Shown one piece after another: positions 22,668 through 33,030 of a stretch of DNA of 64,000 nucleotides. The notes under the pieces are model-generated. The model did not search any database. It saw only the letters and a list, made by a program, of their open reading frames with translations, and had not been told where the DNA came from. The position numbers and the translations under genes were made by a program. The stretch is from Collybiopsis luxurians FD-317 M1 (Eukaryota > Basidiomycota > Agaricomycetes > Agaricales > Omphalotaceae): the NCBI GenBank assembly GCA_000827265.1, contig KN834754.1, positions 1,070,831-1,134,830 on the forward strand, in the 5' to 3' direction. The stretch's first letter is position 1, and every line of letters starts with the position of its first letter.

Positions 22668-23932
22668 TCATTCGAGAGGTATATTCGGATTCGCGAGTCT
22701 TACTGGTGTCTTGAGCCATGTGCGCGCGCCAGAAGAAGGGGGCAATCTTCCGGCACGTATATTAACTTGAAGAGAAGGATGGAGAAGTTTTGGTGCGCCT
22801 AAGATACTATCCCTAGCTTCTCTGAATCGTACAAACTCTTCTTCCGCTATCCCTAGCTTTCCATGTTTATTCGTTGCTCGATGCGCCTCAACAGTTGCCA
22901 TACATTCATGCTGGCGACCATTGGGGTAATCGTGCCCGACAAAGAGTTGATAATCTTGGGGAAGCGACAGCAGACGTCTTATGGACTGACAAAACGAGCT
23001 TTGCGTTGGCACGGCGACAAGAAAGGAGATGCTTGAACTCACCGAATAGAGATCTTTGGCATTTCCGCCTGGAAAATCAGCACGAGCTGAGCCAAGATCA
23101 GGCATGAAAATAGAGTCCCCGGTGAATACTGCCTTCCCGACTACATACCCCAGATGATCTGGTGTATGCCCTGGGAGATGGATTGCTCTACAGGAAATAT
23201 TACCAAGCATAAATTCTTCTTCATCTTTGAGAAACACATCAAACGACGACATAGAGTCGACAGAACTGAACCCATAAACAGGTGAAAAATGGTTCTGCAC
23301 TTGTTCGATTCGCTCGCCAATGCAGATAGGGATATTATCACCCAGCATTTTCTTGAGGTATTGCGAGGCGGATAGATGGTCTGCATGGGCGTGTGTTTCG
23401 CTGCTCAAAATTTCATCACCGAGCTGGTTAAGTGAACTTTAGCATTCGACGTACAGAAATCGCACAACCTTGAGACCTTTCTCTGCAATGAAAGTAAGAA
23501 GGCCATCTGCAGCGCTTGTAGATAGGGTACCCGAAGCCGAATCATAGTCAAGCACCGGGTCGATAACGGCTGCTTCGCGGCTGACTGGATCGGCAACGAT
23601 ATACTGCCTAGGATCGCCGTTAGTAGCTGATATAGACTCCGCCATGCTTCCGGCGCGTACCACGTAGATGTTTGAGGCTCTAGAATAGCGTAAATATCTG
23701 CAGAGTTGGCGTCTGCTTTAAAATGTTTAGGAGAAGCAATGGAAGGACGTGGTTTGGAGGAAGAGCTCATGAATCGCGGGGAAGTAGATTGGATACGAAA
23801 GGGCGAGCAGTGGGGGAAACTAGTTCGGGAAGAGAAAGATGTAGTGGGAAGCACTTGTCGGGAGCCTCCCATGGAGTTCTTAACAAGCCTGGAGCTAAGT
23901 CTTCGAATAGCATTTGCTGGGATTCGATTCAT
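22668..23932 (-). CDS. ETHE1-like persulfide dioxygenase (metallo-beta-lactamase fold)
   Basis: This is probably a mitochondrial non-heme iron enzyme that oxidises glutathione persulfide in sulfide detoxification. The ATG at 23932 starts an Arg/Ser-rich, acid-poor leader (MNRIPANAIRRLSSRLVK), which looks like a mitochondrial presequence. After it come TSTWQYIVADP (over an intron), AAVIDPVLDYD, the metal motif THAHADHL, IHLPGHTPDHLGYVV, FTGDSIFMPDLGSARADFPG and GHDYPNGR. The tail ends NPNIPLE. Introns near 23404-23454 and 22981-23043 keep frame. The GSARADFPGG block distinguishes ETHE1-type proteins from glyoxalase II. The iron ligands His, His and Asp are all present. LSB6 lies downstream on the same strand, 234 bp away, with no evident functional link. 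Confidence 0.88.
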
Positions 23933-24626
23933 GGTGAAGGAAAACAGCAAGAGCGTAGAGATCCGATGTAGTATGACTCCGAGAGGCCTGGGCTTGAATT
24001 TGAAACTTGACAACTCGGAAGGTCCCGGACCCAGAGGGAGGCTCGTTAACACCGGCAGTAAGTAAACGGACCTGAAGCTGCTCGAGGATCCATGATCGTT
24101 GGCGAAAAATGTTGCCCCTGTGAATTGCTGAAGAGGCCAAGACATGAATTGGAGAACTGAGCATGCGATCTGTTGCAGATGGGCAAGATGTTGGAAATGA
24201 AAAGTCATGAAAAAGTCATATTTTTGCAATCTCTTCGTGACAGGATCATATATGCGTACCCCACTGGATTGGCTGCAACTTATTTACGGGGCAGTTGGAA
24301 TGGAATTAGACTTGTACTCTATTATACATGTACAGGGGTGGGTACCTTTATGAAATTATAATTAGGAAACAAGGAGGGCCGAATTGAGGAGTGAGCAGAA
24401 GCGCTTGATGTGAAGAATAACCATAAACGGAACAATGGTGAACAAGATTGCCGTAATTTCTGGGTGTAAGTGTCAATCTTCTTCCAATGTTCCTCCATTT
24501 TTTCTCCTTCTACAGTGCCTGTCTCTTCTACTTATACAGGAACGAGGCACGTTTGCTTGATATAAAAAAGCCTCTACCTTTTCCCTCCAGTCTCCATCAC
24601 CTCTTCGCTGTTGGTGCTAGGTCGAC
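23933..24626. other. Divergent intergenic region, ETHE1-like and carboxylesterase
   Basis: About 690 bp between divergent starts. A TATA box serves the esterase at 24561. No other gene was recognised. Confidence 0.5.
24561..24568 (+). promoter_or_regulatory. TATA box of the carboxylesterase gene
   Basis: TATAAAAA lies 66 bp before the ATG at 24627, with a pyrimidine-rich stretch between them, as is common for well expressed fungal secreted-enzyme genes. Confidence 0.6.
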
Positions 24627-26579
24627 ATGATTGGACTTTCCTCGCTGTTCACGTCTTTCTTCTTGCTGTCTTATTCATTGGCAGCACCCACCGGCAGCCT
24701 GGGTAATCCTTTCAAGTCTACGCCTGGTGACCCACTTGCAATTCTATGCGATATTCCAATCGTACGCGAGTTCACTGGTCTTTGCCCTAGGCAAAGTCAA
24801 GGTAATACCGTGTCAGTATCAACCCGAATTGGTACTGCTGTTGGCACCTCAGACTCCTCTGGAGTCAATCGCTTTGCTGTAAAGTATGCTTCAGCAGACC
24901 GATGGGCAGCATCAACCGTAGCTACCGCTTGGCAACTCCCGTAAGCTCTCGTCCTCAGCTTCGTACCCTACTAAAGGCTAACCTTGTTCATAGAAACGGT
25001 GCTACTAATGTCACGGCTCTCCCGCTCGCTTGCCCGCAGCAAGGAATAGACGATTCAGCCTTTTCTGAAGATTGCCTGTCAATGCTGATTTACGTTCCTC
25101 AATCCTTCAATCCTGCCAGCCTAAAGCCTGTCTTTATGTGGTAAGTCAATCACCATCATCCGTCACAGTTTCTCGCTTAATTGCGTTTGGTAGGATTCAT
25201 GGAGGATCGTTCATCCAAGGTTCCGCCTCCTCAGCTGGTCTCGATGGGTCCAACCTTGCAGTCGCTACTCAGTCAGTCGTTGTTGTTATCCAGTACAGGC
25301 TAGGAGCAGTACGTCCTTGATTTATTCTCTTTCATCGTCTAAGCCTTCCTCTACAGCTCGGTCTCTTAGCCCCAGACGGCTCCACAAATCTTGCTCTCAA
25401 GGACGTGATTAATGCCTTGACATTTGTTAACAGAAATATTGCAGCTTTTGGAGGTGACAGTTCTCAGGTCACTGTTGCTGGTCAAAGCAGTGGTGCGACC
25501 ATAATTCGGTCGCTTCTTGCCGTACCCTCTGCATCGAAACTTTTCAAATCTGCTATTATGCAGTCGGATCCGATGGTGGGGTATTCTCCATTTACATCAT
25601 ACCAAACATTCTAACTAATCTCTCAGGACTATGGATTCTTGAGCACCACAACCCAGCAGACACTACAGAGCGCCTACAACCAACTCATAAACTGCAGCGC
25701 TTCGGACCATGCTTGCCAGAAGACATTGTCACTTGACGCTATCCTCAACGCTCAAGGAACTCTTTACAATGAAGCTCCCGGCCTTGATCCTTCCGTCGGT
25801 GTCGGTGAACCACTGAGGACGGTTCACGATGGTAGTCTTATCACTTCCCCATTGGACTCAACGGCACCTTTCCCTTCCGTCAATAAACCCATACTTGTTT
25901 CCACTGTATTGGACGAGGCTGCCATCACAGTTTATGGGGTTGAATTTCCTGATCCAGTCCCTGAATCTGTTTTTCCTCCAGCCTGTCAAGCGGGTTTAGG
26001 ACAAACTAGAGCAGCCCAAATCGTCAATTCATCGTTTTACAAAGTTGCTTCGACTGATGGTAACACTGATGCAAGACCTCAACTGGACGAACTCGGCACA
26101 GACTACGTATGGAGATGCCCAAGCTGGACATTTGCCCGCAACTGGATCACGAACGGGGGTTCGGCCTTTGTAGGCAGGTACAGCGTTGGGGCTACGTATC
26201 CTGGAAATGAGAATGTCCCGTTCTGTACTCAGGCTGGTTCAGTTTGTCACCAGGATGATATTGAGATTGTGGTTCGTTGAAATTTCACTTCCAATACTCG
26301 ATGCATTCGACCTCACCTCTTGTGTTTTTCCAGTTTGGAACTGTTCCCAATCCCACTCCAGCTCAGTCAGCCCTGATCAAAGAAGTTCAAACTCGCTACA
26401 AAGCATTCATGCTTACTGGTAGTCCAAACGTTCCTGCATATCCACCTTGGACGAAAGCCACCTCGTCTGACGTACACGCTCTCAACCTCGGAGGCTCTGG
26501 AGAAGTCTCTGCGGGTCCCTGCGACCCTTCATTCTGGGGCGCTGCTGTCCCCTACGATTATCAAGTCTACAATATCTGA
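24627..26579 (+). CDS. Secreted type B carboxylesterase/lipase
   Basis: This alpha/beta-hydrolase is predicted to be exported and to cleave ester bonds (lipids or other esters). The ATG at 24627 starts a signal peptide (MIGLSSLFTSFFLLSYSLAA). The family blocks are EDCLSMLIYVP, FMWIHGGSFIQGSAS (oxyanion hole GG), VVVVIQYRLGALGLLAPDGS and the nucleophile elbow TVAGQSSGATI. The acidic triad member is probably Glu in VLDEAAITVYG and the His in CHQDDIEIVFG. The elbow is G-Q-S-S-G where the classic motif is G-E-S-A-G. Several Cys residues suit disulfides in the secreted fold. Six or so exons with short introns, the last at about 26271-26333, give roughly 550 residues, normal for the family. Confidence 0.88.
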
Positions 26580-27147
26580 CAAACTAGATCGTCCAAATCA
26601 TTTGAACCTAACTTAATAGTAAAATATCCAATACCTACGTGCTGTATTTCCTCATACTGGTTCTCCTCTTTATTTTTGGTTTTTATGGCGACTACTGTAT
26701 CCCTTTTGTGTCTCTCTCATGTAGCATAGGATAACGATTTCTGGCCATTACGATAGCTGTATTTACACGATTAATTTGCGAGGATATCTTGGTCTACAAC
26801 TGCTAATTCCGGCGTTGGATGCGTGGCTCGGTATATACCCTTTCAGCTTCAGACTACTGGTTGAATCCCTAGCCGTTAGGAAAATTTCAAAAATTTTCAG
26901 TGCCAAAGTTTGAGGTCCAAATTTGAGTTGAAAACCGGGGATCTTCCACTGCTCCCGGCGCATTAAGCGCCGACAATTAACACGTAGTGCCCGTTCCGAC
27001 AAACGAAAAAGTGTCGAGCATGGCCATATCTAATTTCAACTCTATCGGGATATTAAACTTGTGAATGGCGGAGCACGACCGCCCAATCACCATTAGGACA
27101 GCGTAAATGTTTACTAACTAGATCAGGAGCTCTGCGCATCTCATCCT
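26580..27147. other. Tail-to-tail intergenic gap
   Basis: 568 bp between the esterase and the TAPT1-like gene, holding 3' ends only. A minus-strand frame at 26763-27002 shows no known domain and starts without a good context. Confidence 0.5.
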
Positions 27148-29622
27148 TCACCATATCCTCTTGACCATGGTATACCTTGTCAGCTCTTCAAGCGGTATCC
27201 TTCCCCTTTTACCTTTGCTTCCTTCGCCTTTTCGACCGTCTTTCTGAGAATTTTCCCCAATCTCCGCTGTTGGGGATACATCGTCTTTCCCATTATCGAG
27301 CAATGTTTTGAGCTCACGATTGTATTGCTAAGGTAAACGAGTTCAATAAAGCTAAGGAAACCAGCAAATGTGCACTTACGCGTTCTTCTTTCCCCTCGCC
27401 AACTGGATCTCGACCGAAGTCATTGATAGCATCCTCTGCTGCCCGGGCTTCCATTCCAGCTCTCCTTCGAGTAGCATAACTGATGAGATTTACACCGATT
27501 ATAATCTTGACCACAACGAAACTGTATTCAAGCCCATTTCGTTAGTATCTCTATCCTGAAAAAAATGCTATAAAACTTACCAAAGCCAAATTAATACTCC
27601 CAGAAACAGCCAGGTGATGAATCTCACAATTTCTTCGTATGTAAAATCCAAAAATCTGCGAGGGACTGGGCTCCCCATATTCCAACCGTTAGTCGGGGTG
27701 GATGATCCGGAGGAAGCCGAAGGGAGGGAGAACAGAAGGCTGAGGGACTGATGGAAAATAAGGATGACCAGGACGGCAAGAGGAAGGGATGCAAATCCCA
27801 ACCGACGAGCGACTAGAGGGGATTGATCGACAAAAGTATGCTAGAAGTGATTGATGAGCATTGACTCGATCAAGCATTCTACGATTTTACCTTTCTTGCT
27901 CCTCGTCTACCCACAGCGCTTCCACTCGCAAGATCGCGGCAAAGGACATCTGTGAAACGCTCGTAAACCGATGGCCTAATGTGATTGAATTTGGTGATGA
28001 AGGCATGCTTAAGCCAATCCACAAGCATTTCAGATATCATGACGGTCAGCACAGGCTAAGAGGGTCTCGTCAGTAATAGAAAGACATCGAAAAAAGAGCT
28101 AAGGTAACTGACATAGGATATTGTCCAAAGGAAGTTAATCGTTTTGTGTCCTCTGAACCAAAACCACCCAAAACTTTTAGGAAGCACGAATCCACCATGA
28201 TCAAAGTCGAACTGCGATCCATTAAGCTCGATTAGATTTCGGAATGCAACGATACTAAGCATGAGGGCCAGTGTAAATCGTTCGACGATGTCTGAATCAG
28301 AGTTCAATCTAAAGCTCGGATTAGATTAAAGCAAAACTTACCTGCGCAAGTAATCTGAAACAACCCATCCTTTTCGAATTTTTTGAACACGCTTCCCTTG
28401 ATTTCGACAAATTGATTGGATACGAGAAGGCTGAGAAGAGCATGATCGTATGAGTTTACTGCTACATTGAGAGAAATAAGTTGGTAGATCATGACAATAC
28501 AATGAAGCACTGCGGTTTACGTGGTCAGTATTGCATGACCGATGGGACGCTTAGACAACAGTACCATTATAAACCGTTGCCAGAAAGAAGAATGCAAGGG
28601 GCCGGAAAGTGTGGGAGGAGACTGGGACTCGATGTGAAAGTGGTTCGAGAGTGGAGCGGGAAAAGAGACAGTCAAGAATATCTTGCCCTATAGAGGCGCA
28701 CAAACGGTCACCAATCTTTAAAAACTGAGAGAAATTTTCTGTTAGAAGCACCTTGAAACATACCTCCAGCGCATTAAAAATAACATACAACTTGATTGTA
28801 TCTTGACCTCGCACAAAATGGTAAATCTTGCTAGCGTCAGTCAACGGAATCAATATCGCGACCGTAACAATGAGAAGAAGTGTTCGGAGTAGATCCGCTT
28901 TTTGTGCAGGCGGTAAAGGGGGGGCGGAGTAAGAAAATAGGTTTTTTATGAGCCGAAAGAACGCGATAGCGAAGCGAATGGGTAGCACGGTGAAAGTGTA
29001 TAGAAATGAGTCGAAACAGAGGATGAATCCGAATCCTATGATCTACCGGACTTTAGAGAATATTTATTGGCTGAGACTGAGCACACACCTTTTCCATCGC
29101 CAGCGGAATGCTCAAAAAGTTTGACACTCGTTCCCATTTGAGTTCTTGATGAGAGTCAAAATCCGTCGCTAGCAACTCCTCTCTGAGATAATCCCAAAGC
29201 GAGAAAGGAGCTTGATACTGCTGCGGTTGCAGTGAAATAAATTCTGAAGTTGTTGGAGAGATAGGCGACAAAGAAATTGGCGGAGGTGAGGGTGAGCGGG
29301 AAATCGGCGTTGGAGGAAGTGACGCGTAAGCTAGAGGAATCTGATTCTGGTTTGAGCGGAAGAAGTGATGCTGAGAGTGAGAATGTAAGTTTGAAGCAGG
29401 ATCGTCAACTTCTTCCTCCTCTTCTGGGTGAAGAAATTCATAATGAGATGTTTGATCTGGATTTGACTGAGTGTCGTCGTTGTCAGATTTCCTTGGTCTC
29501 CGACCTCGCGAAGAGTTTATTCCAGCGGAAGATAGAGGTGCAAATGCATTATTCCATGAAGTACTGACGGACGTAGCCGAGAAACGACGTTGAAGTTTCC
29601 GTGACCGACGAGCCAACGACAT
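27148..29622 (-). CDS. TAPT1/Emp65-family ER membrane protein
   Basis: This family of polytopic ER membrane proteins includes vertebrate TAPT1 and yeast Emp65, which works with the SUN-like protein Slp1 in guarding soluble ER proteins. The ATG at 29622 starts a long polar N-terminus with Pro/Ser runs and an acidic patch. The conserved domain begins SLWDYLREELLATDFDSHQE and WERVSNFLSIPLAMEK. It continues over several exons with membrane helices, FVRGQDTIKLYVIFNALE, IGDRLCASIGQDILDCLF, HALLSLLVSNQFVEIKGSVF and FEKDGLFQITCADIVERF. Near the end come MISEMLVDWLKHAFITKFN and ARRLGFASLPLAVLVI. These blocks are hallmarks of the family. The C-terminal tail is Lys/Gly/Glu-rich. Eight or more exons are needed; the outer ends are solid and the internal borders are by eye. 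Confidence 0.88.
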
Positions 29623-29716
29623 GGTGGTCAGAAATTGGTCAGAAATCAATGTGGCGCATAGTTAAGCGCCGGTTAAAAATGACGTATTCGGTATTCACTC
29701 GACATTGTCAAGCTCA

Positions 29717-29723
29717 TATAAAG
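29717..29723 (+). promoter_or_regulatory. TATA-like box before the gene at 29752
   Basis: TATAAAG lies 35 bp before the ATG at 29752, inside the 129-bp head-to-head gap with the TAPT1-like gene. Confidence 0.4.
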
Positions 29724-29751
29724 TAACAGGCATTCGTTCAGATTCCTCAAA

Positions 29752-31416
29752 ATGACCAAAGTGTCCCCCCTTTGTCCAATTGATCCAGCTGTAGTCGAAG
29801 ACCCCAGTACTGCTGAAAAAGAAAAGGAAAACTCATGGATTAAGAGACAGATTGCCAGTGTAGGACAATTCATACTGCTTCTCACTTCACGTTGTTCTAA
29901 AGTTTTCCGCCCAGTCCCTCACTGGACGTATTATTCGATCCTCCTACGAGTCTTTGAAAGCAACTGGCAATAGTGTGACTTGCCTTTCACCCGTAAGTAT
30001 TGAACACTATAGTCACAGTGACTACGCTGAGGTGTGCCTCAGTGGGGAGACCAGTCTCCCTTAATCTTGCCTTGTTTACGCTTTCGAGACTTGGCCATCG
30101 AGTCTGTACTCGCTGCGACGGTATGATACACGACACTTCTTCCAACCAACTTTACGAGCATCAAATGTAGGGTGGCACAGCGTCCATTGCCTCCCCAATG
30201 ATGGGTAACATGAACGATGCATTTGTTCCGTCGGCTATCCCAGGTCCAAACATCGCCGTAGAGCAGATATATAGTATCGGATTCGACATCGCAGACGACT
30301 TGATTACGGGAGACCCTGTGGACCGAGCGATTGATGCGACAAAAGTCAATGAATGGAGGGGAAGATTAGAGACTACCAGTGCGAAAGAATTGCGGATAAC
30401 TTTGAAGTATAAGATCGGAATGAGCGATGCTGCTGTCGGATTTTACAAAAGTAGCGTTCATCCGTGGGTTTTTTCTCCTGCTATTTTCAATGCATTTAAC
30501 TGACTTCCATTTATTCGGTAGAGATTCGAACCTCTTTACGAAAACTAAAGAGTACCTGGATTCCGAGAAAGCCTGGTTTTCTCCATACCTCTTTGCGAGC
30601 AATCGACGACCGATTATCCCAAGGTTGGTCCACCCAGACTTTGTTTTCTGCCACGGACCATTTTTACAAGGTGAGTATTCGTAGAAGAAACAATGAAAAA
30701 AAAAATTAACGCAGATTCTATCTCAACAAGGGGATTACAGGGTCGGGGAGAACCTTCTGAATGAGTCTGCATCAATAATCAGCTTCTGTGGTTCTGTCAT
30801 TCCAACGACATCGGAGGAGGAACCTGGCGACACGAAAGAGGATGAGACCAGGGATCGTACTCAATCCAAGTTGAATGCATTCGCCAGTAAACTGACGCAT
30901 CCACGGAAACGTGCCAATGATTCTCAAAGTTCTCGAGCTAGAGCTCCAGTCAGCGGTGAACCTGCTCCTCCAGAGTTTCCTCCAGATCCTAGACGAATAG
31001 TCATCCTTGCAGTAGGAATCAAGCCATTTCGAAAATTCTGGACGTCTTGCGCTCGCCCAGGAGAAAGTGTTATCAATTACATCCTCCTCAATGGTTGTCC
31101 AGCAATTGTCGTCCCAGTCAAAACAGGTTCACCCCTACTTGCCTGGAACACGCTCACTCTGGAACATCTTCATAAGATTAATCCTTCTGGAACTGACTTT
31201 GATGGGCTTATGGACGCGTTCTACGAATTCCTTGATTTGTGTGTGGATTGGGACAGAGTTAAACTGGAAAAGGAGAAGGAGGAGGACCAAAGGGAAGCAC
31301 TCAAGGAAGTGTTGAGAGCCTTTTTGGAAGCTTTGATAAAGACCAAGGAATGCCAGGAGGCTTTAAAAACGATTGATCCGCAAAGGACTGGGATTGCAAT
31401 GTGGCGTATCTCATAA
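29752..31416 (+). CDS. Unrecognised conserved fungal protein
   Basis: I do not recognise a domain. The ATG at 29752 gives MTKVSPLCPIDPAVVEDPST. Splicing is required: exon 1 to about 29859, then SLTGRIIRSSYESLKATGNS, then WGDQSPLILPCLRFRDLAIE, then the long exon ASPMMGNMNDAFVPSAIPGP with ADDLITGDPVDRAIDATKV, and two further exons. The C-terminal half contains a hydrophobic strand RRIVILAVGIKPFRKFW and the ordered block VINYILLNGCPAIVVPVKTG, then a charged helix DRVKLEKEKEEDQREALKE, and ends GIAMWRIS. The intron before QGDYRVGENL must end at an AAG acceptor (about 30730) to keep frame; the more obvious CAG at 30714 shifts it. There is no clear signal peptide. Confidence 0.72.
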
Positions 31417-31608
31417 ACTTGAATGTAGTATAAGAATATGTGGCACCCCCATATTCCCAAGTTCTTGTTATTATTTCGGTTGAGAGAGTATTTCAACGAG
31501 CGAAAAGCAACAATTTGCCCAAGGTCGAGCGCTGAGCTTAGCGAGGCGCTAGATGTACTGAATTAAACTAAACAAAAGGCACCTGACTTGTTCTTTTTTT
31601 CCACAAGG

Positions 31609-32985
31609 ATGCCCACCAACGTTAGTTCTCTTCCTTCAGAATTGCTCATTTCGGTATTCAAATTCACTTTATCGACATCTTCGCTGCTCGACACTATTGA
31701 ATATTTTCATCAAGAAAGTGTGGTACCCCTCTGTCCATGGCCTAATGTATTTGACTTACAGGAAGGCCCATGGGTGCTAGCGAAAGTGTGTGCTCGATGG
31801 AGATTTCTCGCGCTGTCTATTCCAGAGCTATGGTCGACCTTTTTCGTCCCAGAAGCACGCGGTTGCGAAGACACTGCGGCTGAGATACTCCGGACGTGGC
31901 TTGAGCGTTCTAGAGATCTTCCCTTGCGCTTCCAGATCATTGCGACAAGTGGGTTTTTCGACCATAAGGGCTACCCATTACTCGATCTTCTCCTTGCTTG
32001 TGCATCTCGTTGGCGGTCCCTGGAGCTAGTTGATGTGTGCCTCGAGTTTCTGTGTATATTGGGCATGGAACCTCAGAATCTCCCATACTTGAAAGAGTTA
32101 TCTTTCTTGACCAGGGATGACAGAGAACTTTACGGTCGATTCCACGAGTCTACAGATCCTCTCAAAGCATTTCTAGCATTTTCCCGAGCTCCGAATCTTG
32201 ATACTCTGATCAGTTTGAGCGAAATTGATCTGTCTCCGAGTTTTCACTTTCACTGGAATCAGCTCAAGACGTATGTTGCATCAGAGAGCCTTGACTCGCT
32301 CTGGGAAATTTTTACCCGTTGCTCAGATCTTGTGGAATGCGACTCCACATTTGGGTACCATTCGCAGCTAGAGCTGAATGATCTGGAGCCGGTCGTACTG
32401 ACGCAGCTCAAGAGGTGGACTTTTCGGATAGTCGATGCCTACCATGTTTGGCCGTACGAGTCCATCCAGCTCCCCAGTCTTCGGGAGCTCATTCTCCTTG
32501 GTGGTACTTATTTGATTGACCCCGCGTTGGATTTTTTTACCTCTGCCCTACGTATCACCGGCACCCTGCGATATCTCGAGCTTTCCGGAATTACCCAACG
32601 TAGTGGAGGCGCTGTAGCTCGTTTTCTCACGGCGGTGTCGACAATAACGCGTGTTCGCATCTGGCTGAGGAGTTATACAGTAGCCACAACAATCTTGCTG
32701 CTCCTCCACCAGGATTTGACACTGTTGCCGGAGCTAGATACCTTGGACATTCGACTTACCGAACGGTCAGATATCATTTACCTTGATATGTCACATTTGG
32801 CGTCTGCTGTGCGATCACGCTCTGCATCTCCGAGTGTTCAATCTATCTCGCGATTGAACATCGTAATGGATGGTCTAGCAAGCGGCGACATTGATCCTCA
32901 TATATTCCCCCCTATCATGGAAGTTTTGCAGGAGGAAGGGTTACAAATACGTATTTGCGATAAAACAGAAGAAATTGCTAATTGA
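31609..32985 (+). CDS. F-box protein with leucine-rich C-terminus
   Basis: This is an intronless gene of about 458 residues. The ATG at 31609 (MPTNVSSLPSELLISVFKF) opens directly into an F-box-like motif (LPSELL...VCARWRFLALSIPELWSTF), the substrate-receptor hallmark of SCF ubiquitin ligases. The rest has irregular Leu-rich segments such as LRFQIIATSGFFD, PYLKELSFLT, PNLDTLISLSEIDLS, LKRWTFRIVDAY and LPSLRELILLGGTYL, typical of the large, fast-evolving F-box families of mushrooms. Such proteins are numerous in agaricomycetes and individual targets are unknown. It follows the unknown gene at 29752 on the same strand, 193 bp downstream. Confidence 0.85.
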   Translation: MPTNVSSLPSELLISVFKFTLSTSSLLDTIEYFHQESVVPLCPWPNVFDLQEGPWVLAKVCARWRFLALSIPELWSTFFVPEARGCEDTAAEILRTWLERSRDLPLRFQIIATSGFFDHKGYPLLDLLLACASRWRSLELVDVCLEFLCILGMEPQNLPYLKELSFLTRDDRELYGRFHESTDPLKAFLAFSRAPNLDTLISLSEIDLSPSFHFHWNQLKTYVASESLDSLWEIFTRCSDLVECDSTFGYHSQLELNDLEPVVLTQLKRWTFRIVDAYHVWPYESIQLPSLRELILLGGTYLIDPALDFFTSALRITGTLRYLELSGITQRSGGAVARFLTAVSTITRVRIWLRSYTVATTILLLLHQDLTLLPELDTLDIRLTERSDIIYLDMSHLASAVRSRSASPSVQSISRLNIVMDGLASGDIDPHIFPPIMEVLQEEGLQIRICDKTEEIAN

Positions 32986-33030
32986 GATAGATTATTTACC
33001 ACATTTGTCTGGCTTTGCTTCAACACCTAC

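Noticed and set aside
2289..23932. A sulfur-detoxification cluster formed by the SSU1-like exporter and ETHE1-like dioxygenase
   Set aside because: The two genes are about 19 kb apart with many unrelated genes between them; co-location looks accidental.
30515..30530. GATTCGAACC, which resembles the B box/T-loop of a tRNA
   Set aside because: It lies at an exon start of the conserved unknown gene and no matching D-arm, anticodon stem or acceptor stem is visible around it.
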